Shown: positions 1 to 3,637 of the stretch, piece by piece
How positions within the stretch are numbered: position 1 is the first letter of the stretch
Layout of the letters: each line of letters starts with the position of its first letter
Source: Chitinispirillales bacterium
GTDB taxonomy: Bacteria > Fibrobacterota > Chitinivibrionia > Chitinivibrionales > Chitinispirillaceae
Reading direction: 5' to 3'
NCBI GenBank assembly: GCA_031254445.1
Contig: JAIRUL010000170.1
Span: forward strand, 1 to 5,351
Length of the DNA stretch: 5,351 bases
The notes under the pieces: model-generated
The model's database searches: none
The model's input: only the letters and a program-made list of their open reading frames with translations
Told to the model about the DNA's origin: nothing
Made by a program: the position numbers and the translations under genes

Positions 1-63
1 GTGCCGCTCATAGACCGGTGCACGAGGCCCAAAATCTACGGCGAGGTGAAGAAACGTGGTTGA
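1..63 (+). CDS. rnfD: RnfD, C-terminal end (partial, 5' truncated)
   Basis: Frame 1 is open from the first base and gives about 20 residues ending at TGA 61-63. The peptide contains PLIDRCTRPKIYG, which resembles the conserved C-terminal tail of RnfD/NqrB-family proteins (a P-L-I-D-R-x-T-x-P-x-x-Y/F-G pattern). RnfD is a polytopic membrane subunit of the Rnf complex that carries covalently bound FMN. Its position directly before rnfG matches the usual rnfCDGEAB order and supports the call. The stop codon lies inside the start of rnfG, so the two frames overlap by 8 bases and are probably translationally coupled. Only the tail is visible, so the rest of the gene cannot be judged. Confidence 0.85.
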   Translation: MPLIDRCTRPKIYGEVKKRG

Positions 64-700
64 CCTGATAAAGTTGATATTCGCGCTGACGATAATCTCC
101 GCCGCCGCCGGCCTCGCCATGGGCGTGGCCAGCAGCAAGACCGAGGCGAACATCGCGGCGAGGCAAGCGCAGATAAGGCAAGCGGCTATCGCGTCCGTCT
201 TCCCCGAGGGCGTCGCCATAAAGGAAGAGAAAGGCGAGGCCCCCCTGCCCGGCAAGTACTGGTCGGCGTCAAAGGGCGGCGCGCCTATAGGATACGCTTT
301 CGAGATGAGCGGCAGGGGCTACGCCGGCGATATAAAATTCATGGCAGGCATCGACCCAAGCGGCAAAATCTTGGGGCTAACTGTCTTAGACCAGCACGAA
401 ACCCCAGGCCTTGGGTCGCGCGTAAACGAAGTAGCCTCGACAAAGTACGTGTGGTACCCCATCGGCGGCGACGACAAAGCCAAACCGTGGTTCTCCGAGC
501 AGTTCGAGGGCTTATCGTCGCTAAAGCAAATAGGCATTGACAAAACCGCCGGCGAGTGGCATAAATTAGACGACGCAAAGCGCGCGGAGCTGAGGGGCAA
601 AAACACGGTAACGGCGATAACAGGGTCAACAATATCAACAGCGGCGGTTACAAGAAGCATTTCGCAGAAAGCTGGGGAATATTTGAAGGCGTTGCAATGA
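56..700 (+). CDS. rnfG: RnfG, covalent-FMN electron transport subunit
   Basis: This 214-residue protein is a normal length for RnfG. Residues 4-24 form a single N-terminal membrane anchor, and the rest should lie on the outer face of the cytoplasmic membrane. The FMN-binding domain shows PIGYAFEMSGRGYAGDI (77-93), then DQHETPGLGSRV (112-123), the conserved ETPGLG stretch of the RnfG/NqrC family. Near the C-terminus, TGST (189-192) matches the S/T-G-A/S-T flavinylation motif, so Thr192 is the expected phosphoester attachment site for FMN, loaded by the ApbE flavin transferase (not in this window). The GTG start at 56 is chosen because it keeps the anchor intact and has GAGGTGA (43-49) upstream. 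The next in-frame ATG (119) would delete most of the membrane helix. It overlaps rnfD by 8 bases and is followed by an unusually long gap before rnfE. Confidence 0.95.
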   Translation: MVDLIKLIFALTIISAAAGLAMGVASSKTEANIAARQAQIRQAAIASVFPEGVAIKEEKGEAPLPGKYWSASKGGAPIGYAFEMSGRGYAGDIKFMAGIDPSGKILGLTVLDQHETPGLGSRVNEVASTKYVWYPIGGDDKAKPWFSEQFEGLSSLKQIGIDKTAGEWHKLDDAKRAELRGKNTVTAITGSTISTAAVTRSISQKAGEYLKALQ

Positions 701-715
701 GTTGACTTTGACTTT

Positions 716-740
716 GTGTGGCGGCTTTAGGCCGCCACAC
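716..740 (+). repeat. Perfect 10-bp inverted repeat (intercistronic hairpin 1)
   Basis: GTGTGGCGGC (716-725) and GCCGCCACAC (731-740) pair perfectly around the loop TTTAG. It starts 16 bases after the rnfG stop and is preceded by two copies of GACTTT (704-715). There is no T-run after it, so it does not look like an intrinsic terminator. It may protect the 3' end of the upstream mRNA segment or set unequal expression of the rnfG and rnfE halves of the operon; this role is inference. Confidence 0.8.
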
Positions 741-745
741 GTTAT

Positions 746-760
746 GAAGCCGTAGGCTTC
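746..760 (+). repeat. 6-bp inverted repeat with GTA loop (intercistronic hairpin 2)
   Basis: GAAGCC (746-751) and GGCTTC (755-760) flank a 3-base loop. It lies 5 bases after the larger hairpin, so the two form a tandem stem-loop pair in the rnfG-rnfE gap. It is followed by an A-rich stretch, not a T-run, which argues against termination on the + strand. Such short GC-rich palindromes may be members of a dispersed genomic repeat, but no full second copy is seen in this window. Confidence 0.65.
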
Positions 761-801
761 GTCTGAAAAAGATTTAAAAGAATTTGATTTTGATTTTAAA
801 A

Positions 802-825
802 GATTAAAAGATTAAAAGATTAAAA
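802..825 (+). repeat. GATTAAAA tandem repeat (3 exact units) ahead of rnfE
   Basis: GATTAAAA occurs three times head to tail at 802-809, 810-817 and 818-825. Degenerate units precede it (GATTTAAAA at 771-779, GATTTT at 786-791, GATTTTAAAA at 792-801), so the array looks expanded from an AT-rich core. The last unit runs directly into GGA, forming the Shine-Dalgarno AAAGGA (823-828), 6 bases before the rnfE ATG. Unit number would change the unstructured leader ahead of the ribosome site without changing the spacing from it to the start codon. Confidence 0.85.
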
Positions 826-834
826 GGACATCGC

Positions 835-1428
835 ATGATAGTAACAAACTTAAAACGCGGAATAATCACCGAGAACCCTATCCTAATTTTGGCTCTCGGG
901 CTCTGCCCGTCGCTCGCGGTCAGCACGTCCGTGAAGAACGGTTTGGGGATGGGTCTGGCGGTGACGTTCGTTTTGGCTTGCTCGAACGTCATCATATCCA
1001 TATTTAAGGGGTGGATACCGGGCAAGGTGCGCATACCGTGTTTTATCGTCATCATCGCTACGTTTACATCTATAATCCACCTGCTCATCAAAGCGAATAT
1101 GCCGTTTTTAGACAGCCAGCTCGGGATATTCATACCGCTTATCGCGGTAAACTGCCTCATCTTCGCCCGCGCCGAGGCGTTCGCTTCAAAGAATAACCCT
1201 GTCGTTTCGTTTGTGGACGGGGTGGTTATGGGCTTGGGCTTTACGGTATCGCTTTCACTGCTCAGCGGCATCCGCGAGTTTTTGGGCGCGAACAAGCTCT
1301 GGGATTTATTAGTCGTCCCGAACTTTAAGCCTATGACAATCTTCATCCTCGCCCCGGGCGGCTTTTTCGTTATAGCGTTTGTCATGGGCATTGCCAACTG
1401 GATTCGCAGCAAAAAGGAGGCAAAATAA
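835..1428 (+). CDS. rnfE: RnfE, integral membrane subunit of Rnf complex
   Basis: This is a 197-residue, very hydrophobic protein of normal length for the RnfE/NqrD family, with about six membrane helices. The family signature near the N-terminus, NPILILALGLCPSLAVST (14-31), includes Cys24, and IPLIAVNCLIFARAEAFAS (100-118) includes Cys107. In RnfA/RnfE and NqrD/NqrE pairs, the equivalent cysteines from the two subunits ligate one iron-sulfur centre inside the membrane, part of the electron path coupled to ion transport. The C-terminus is basic (RSKKEAK). The ATG at 835 has AAAGGA 6 bases upstream. It is separated from rnfG by 134 bases with hairpins and tandem repeats, and its last codons contain the strong Shine-Dalgarno of the following mini-ORF. 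RnfE and RnfA are homologous; this copy is assigned RnfE by its position and by the LGLCPSLAVS sequence. Confidence 0.95.
   Translation: MIVTNLKRGIITENPILILALGLCPSLAVSTSVKNGLGMGLAVTFVLACSNVIISIFKGWIPGKVRIPCFIVIIATFTSIIHLLIKANMPFLDSQLGIFIPLIAVNCLIFARAEAFASKNNPVVSFVDGVVMGLGFTVSLSLLSGIREFLGANKLWDLLVVPNFKPMTIFILAPGGFFVIAFVMGIANWIRSKKEAK
1414..1420 (+). promoter_or_regulatory. Strong Shine-Dalgarno for the 21-codon ORF
   Basis: AAGGAGG is a full match to the anti-Shine-Dalgarno consensus and the best one in the operon. It lies inside the last codons of rnfE, 11 bases before the ATG at 1432. It is about 73 bases away from the rnfA start, too far to serve rnfA directly, so it argues that ribosomes load at the mini-ORF. 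Confidence 0.7.
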
Positions 1429-1431
1429 ATC

Positions 1432-1497
1432 ATGGCGTACATTAAAATAATCGCCGGGGCTCTTGCGGGACCCCGCGTGAAAGGCGGCGCGGCATGA
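1432..1497 (+). CDS. 21-residue ORF coupled to rnfA (leader peptide or gene remnant)
   Basis: An ATG at 1432 opens a 21-codon frame that ends in TGA at 1495-1497, overlapping the rnfA start as ATGA (1494-1497). It starts three bases after the rnfE stop and has the strong AAGGAGG at 1414-1420, whereas rnfA has only a modest GAAAGG (1479-1484). Together these suggest that the small ORF is translated and delivers ribosomes to rnfA by termination-reinitiation. The peptide begins MAYIKIIAGALAG and ends with small and basic residues. The IKIIAG-x-x-x-G pattern resembles the start of RsmD-type 16S rRNA methyltransferases, so it could be a decayed gene fragment rather than a selected peptide; that resemblance is short and weak. 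There is no signal sequence and it is too short for a domain. Confidence 0.5.
   Translation: MAYIKIIAGALAGPRVKGGAA
1455..1476 (+). other. GC-rich alternative stem-loops ahead of rnfA
   Basis: Two mutually exclusive stems are possible: CGGGG (1455-1459) with CCCCG (1471-1475), or GCGG (1465-1468) with CCGC (1473-1476). They lie inside the mini-ORF, just before the weak ribosome site of rnfA. Ribosomes translating the mini-ORF would unfold them. A role in coupling is inference from position only. Confidence 0.4.
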
Positions 1498-2105
1498 CGT
1501 CGAACATCGTTAGCATCGTCCAAATATCAATCGCCGCAGTGCTGATACAGAATTTTATTTTAGCCAGATTCTTGGGCCTCTGCCCGTTCTTCGGGGTATC
1601 GAAGAAGCTCTCGAGCGCGACCGGGATGGGGATGGCCGTCGTCTTCGTGATGACGATTTCCACCGCGTTTACATGGTGGATAAACGAGTCGATACTCGTG
1701 GGGATGCACGTCGAGTACTTGGAAACGATAGTCTTCATCTTGGTCATAGCGTCGCTCGTGCAGCTCTTAGAGATGTTCCTGCAAAAGTTCTCCCCGCACC
1801 TTTACGAGTCGCTCGGCATATACCTGCCGCTTATGACGACGAACTGCGCGATTCTCGGTGTAGCGATTATCAATACCGGCGTGAACCAATTCTCCGGCTC
1901 GCCGTACACGCTGGTGGAGAGCGTTGTAAACGGCGCCGCGTCGGGCGTGGGGTTCCTGCTCGCGCTGGTTCTGATGGCGGGGCTGAGGGAGCGGATGGAG
2001 CTGGCCGACATCCCTAAGTCGCTTGACGGCCTGCCTATATCGTTTATCACCGCGGGGCTGATGGCGATGGCGTTCTTGGGGTTCTCTGGGCTGTCGTTTT
2101 TTTGA
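1494..2105 (+). CDS. rnfA: RnfA, integral membrane subunit of Rnf complex
   Basis: This is a 203-residue hydrophobic protein of normal length for RnfA/NqrE, with about six membrane helices. QNFILARFLGLCPFFGVSKK (19-38) is the strongly conserved N-terminal signature and carries Cys30. YLPLMTTNCAILG (110-122) is the second signature and carries Cys118. These two cysteines, with Cys24 and Cys107 of RnfE, are the expected ligands of the shared membrane-embedded iron-sulfur centre. The rest shows typical RnfA features, including VQLLEMFLQKFSPHLYESLG (89-108). The ATG at 1494 is chosen because the family N-terminus begins a few residues before the QNF motif. Its own ribosome site is weak (GAAAGG, 9 bases upstream), and the start overlaps the stop of the preceding mini-ORF. 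A 51-base spacer with no clear terminator separates it from rnfB. Confidence 0.96.
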   Translation: MTSNIVSIVQISIAAVLIQNFILARFLGLCPFFGVSKKLSSATGMGMAVVFVMTISTAFTWWINESILVGMHVEYLETIVFILVIASLVQLLEMFLQKFSPHLYESLGIYLPLMTTNCAILGVAIINTGVNQFSGSPYTLVESVVNGAASGVGFLLALVLMAGLRERMELADIPKSLDGLPISFITAGLMAMAFLGFSGLSFF

Positions 2106-2156
2106 GCGTTATACGTTAATGTTGAAAATTCCGTATCAACTAAGGATAAAAGCAGT

Positions 2157-3200
2157 ATGGACGCATTCCTCCCAGTAATGATAGTCGGCGGCATCGGCCT
2201 TTTCTTCGGGATCGGCCTCGGCATCGCTTCTAAGACGCTTCAGGTCTTCGTTGACCCCAAGATTTCGCGCATTTTGGGGATACTTCCCGGAGCCAACTGC
2301 GGGGCTTGCGGGTTTCCCGGGTGCAGCGCGTTCGCCAAAGCCGCGGCTGAGGGGAGGGCGTCCCCAGGCGCCTGCGTTCCGGGCGGGGAGAAAGTGGCGG
2401 TCAACATAGGGGACATTTTGGGCGTTTCGGCCTCCGCCGGCGAGCCGATGATGGCAGTCGTGCACTGCCGAGGCGGGAAAAAAGAGGCCAAAGATCGCTC
2501 CGTGTACAAGGGGTTGATGGACTGCCACGCCGCCACGCTCGCGGGGAACGGCTCCAAGGTCTGCCCAGACGGGTGCCTTGGGCTCGGCAGCTGCGTAAAA
2601 GCCTGCCTTTTCGGCGCGGTATCGATAAGCGAAAACGGGCTCGCCGTCGTCGACCCGGAAAAGTGCTGCGGGTGCGGTAAGTGCGTTTCGGCCTGCCCGC
2701 GCAAGGTGATATCGCTCATCCCAAGCGTCCACAAGGTCTACCTCGCCTGCTCGAACCACGACAAGGGCGGGCGCGTCCGCCGCTACTGCTCGGTGGGCTG
2801 CGCGGCCTGCACGATTTGCGCGAAAGCGACATTCTCCGGCGCTATTGCCATAGAGAACAACCTGCCGCAGCTCGACTATTCGACCGACGAATTCTTTATC
2901 ATAGCGCACGCGAAGTGCCCCACCAAGTGCTACATCGACCTCGTCAAGATGCGCCCCAAGGCTAACATCGACACCAAGTGCGTCGGCTGCGGCAAGTGCG
3001 CCTCGGTTTGCCCGATGAAAAACGTAATCTCCGGCACCCCGGGCGAGCGCTACGTCATAGACAAGGACAAGTGCATCGGCTGCGGCAACTGCCTAAACAA
3101 CTGCTCGGTGAGGGCGATAGCGCTCTGGGGCGGCATCGGGTACGACGCGGTGGAGAGAAATAAAAGGCAGAGGAATACTTCTACTACGTCGGCGGGATAG
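2157..3200 (+). CDS. rnfB: RnfB, iron-sulfur electron-entry subunit with extended ferredoxin domains
   Basis: This 347-residue protein is long for RnfB (enterobacterial RsxB is about 190; clostridial-type proteins are about 270-330). A membrane anchor lies at 5-25. The RnfB-specific motif C-x2-C-x4-C-x16-C is at Cys48, 51, 56 and 73. Ferredoxin domain 1 has Cys136, 140, 146, 150 and Cys170, 173, 176, 180 (two 4Fe-4S clusters). Domain 2 keeps Cys215, 218, 221 and Cys254 (in CPTKC), but the other ligand positions read Thr225, Asp244, Phe247 and Ala250, so one cluster appears lost. Domain 3, at the C-terminus, has Cys275, 278, 281, 285 and Cys306, 309, 312, 316 and looks intact. That predicts six clusters in total. 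The family role is to accept electrons from reduced ferredoxin and pass them to the membrane core. The ATG has TAAGGA (2141-2146) upstream. It is the last rnf gene here, as is usual. The last 15 or so residues are polar and probably disordered. Confidence 0.96.
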   Translation: MDAFLPVMIVGGIGLFFGIGLGIASKTLQVFVDPKISRILGILPGANCGACGFPGCSAFAKAAAEGRASPGACVPGGEKVAVNIGDILGVSASAGEPMMAVVHCRGGKKEAKDRSVYKGLMDCHAATLAGNGSKVCPDGCLGLGSCVKACLFGAVSISENGLAVVDPEKCCGCGKCVSACPRKVISLIPSVHKVYLACSNHDKGGRVRRYCSVGCAACTICAKATFSGAIAIENNLPQLDYSTDEFFIIAHAKCPTKCYIDLVKMRPKANIDTKCVGCGKCASVCPMKNVISGTPGERYVIDKDKCIGCGNCLNNCSVRAIALWGGIGYDAVERNKRQRNTSTTSAG

Positions 3201-3204
3201 GATG

Positions 3205-3281
3205 GCAACGGGCAGCGGCGAAACGGCTTCGCCGGTGTTTGTGTTACGGAATCCCATTGCCCGTTGCAGTATTTGCTTTTT
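3205..3281 (+). terminator. Two-tier stem-loop after rnfB, possible operon terminator
   Basis: GCAACGGGCA (3205-3214) pairs perfectly with TGCCCGTTGC (3258-3267). Within that outer stem, CGGCGAA (3216-3222) pairs with TTCGCCG (3228-3234) around ACGGC. A short T-run (3277-3281) follows, 9 bases after the outer stem, which is farther than in a classic intrinsic terminator. It begins 5 bases after the rnfB stop, so an end-of-operon role is plausible. It could instead be a dispersed palindromic repeat or an mRNA-stabilising structure. The pairing is clear; the function is inferred. Confidence 0.5.
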
Positions 3282-3302
3282 CCCTTGCGATATATTATTT
3301 TA

Positions 3303-3328
3303 TTTTTTTGGCGCGTACCGCAAAAAAA
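3303..3328 (+). repeat. T7/A7 inverted repeat over the rpsT promoter region
   Basis: Seven Ts (3303-3309) and seven As (3322-3328) flank GCG-CGTAC-CGC (3311-3321), so a 10-bp stem with one bulged G is possible. It overlaps the candidate -35 hexamer of rpsT. A- and T-tracts in such an arrangement may act by DNA curvature rather than as RNA structure. No T-run follows on the + strand, so it is not a + strand terminator. Confidence 0.45.
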
Positions 3329-3338
3329 GATATATATT
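3308..3338 (+). promoter_or_regulatory. rpsT: Candidate sigma-70-type promoter for rpsT
   Basis: TTGGCG (3308-3313) matches 4 of 6 bases of the -35 consensus. TATATA (3331-3336) follows after exactly 17 bases (4 of 6), and the overlapping TATATT (3333-3338) matches 5 of 6 with a 19-base spacer. Transcription would begin near 3345, giving a short leader of about 35 bases. The surrounding stretch is markedly AT-rich compared with the genes on either side. AT-rich DNA yields many chance matches, so this is a candidate only. Confidence 0.4.
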
Positions 3339-3361
3339 TATTACTATACATTAAAACCCAT

Positions 3362-3367
3362 AAGGAG
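3362..3367 (+). promoter_or_regulatory. rpsT: Ribosome-binding site of rpsT
   Basis: AAGGAG lies 11 bases before the ATG at 3379 and supports that start codon. The spacing is a little long. Confidence 0.65.
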
Positions 3368-3378
3368 TACCCAAGAAG

Positions 3379-3636
3379 ATGCAACGGCACAAGTCTGTCG
3401 AAAAGCGTGTCCGCACGAGCAAGAAAGCCAACGTTACCAACCGCGCCAACAAGACGCGCGTCAAAAAAGCCGTCCGCGGCGTCCTTGAGGCGAAGGACAA
3501 GGGCAGCGCGGCGAGCGCCCTCAAGACGGCGGTTTCGGTTTTGGACAAGAGCGTGAAGATAGGCCTTATCCACAAGAACAAGGCGGCCAACCAGAAATCG
3601 CGCTTGAGCAAATTGGTGAACAAAATCGAGAAATAG
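3379..3636 (+). CDS. rpsT: 30S ribosomal protein S20
   Basis: This 85-residue, strongly basic protein is the normal size for bS20, which binds 16S rRNA in the 30S body and assembles early. The pattern RHKSVEKRVRTSKKANVTNRA near the N-terminus and the C-terminal block IHKNKAANQKSRLSKLVNKI are characteristic of S20; the H-K-N-x-A-x-x-x-K-S-R-L motif is especially diagnostic. It is a three-helix-bundle protein with Lys and Arg throughout. The ATG fits the family start and has AAGGAG upstream. The N-terminus lacks the MANIKSAKKR form of proteobacterial S20 and instead has HKS at positions 4-6, as in several FCB-group bacteria. It has its own likely promoter, and the next gene starts one base after its stop codon, so the two are probably co-transcribed. 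Confidence 0.96.
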   Translation: MQRHKSVEKRVRTSKKANVTNRANKTRVKKAVRGVLEAKDKGSAASALKTAVSVLDKSVKIGLIHKNKAANQKSRLSKLVNKIEK

Positions 3637-3637
3637 C

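Noticed and set aside
716..770. Intrinsic terminator between rnfG and rnfE
   Set aside because: The hairpins are strong but are followed by GTTATG and by an A-rich stretch, not a T-run, and rnfE-A-B belong to the same complex.
804..1523. A 239-codon open frame on the minus strand opposite rnfE
   Set aside because: It mirrors the coding frame of rnfE, whose family signatures are clear. The minus-strand translation has no recognisable motif and no ribosome site.
2122..2150. Possible internal promoter ahead of rnfB (TTGAAA then GATAAA with a 17-base gap)
   Set aside because: The -10 match is poor, and transcription would start at the rnfB ATG, after its ribosome site. The short spacer fits simple operon continuation.
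2136..2909. Long minus-strand open frames (257 and 164 codons) opposite rnfB
   Set aside because: They are shadows produced by GC-rich codons of rnfB. The + strand encodes ordered cysteine motifs that cannot be accidental.
1..3200. Na+-translocating NADH:quinone reductase (nqr) operon
   Set aside because: Nqr and Rnf share homologous membrane subunits, but the presence of RnfB with ferredoxin motifs and the D-G-E-A-B order identifies Rnf; no NqrF-like gene is present.
3239..3556. Open frames overlapping the rpsT leader and body in other frames
   Set aside because: They cross the AT-rich promoter region and out-of-frame S20 codons, giving low-complexity Arg/Ala-rich peptides with no support.
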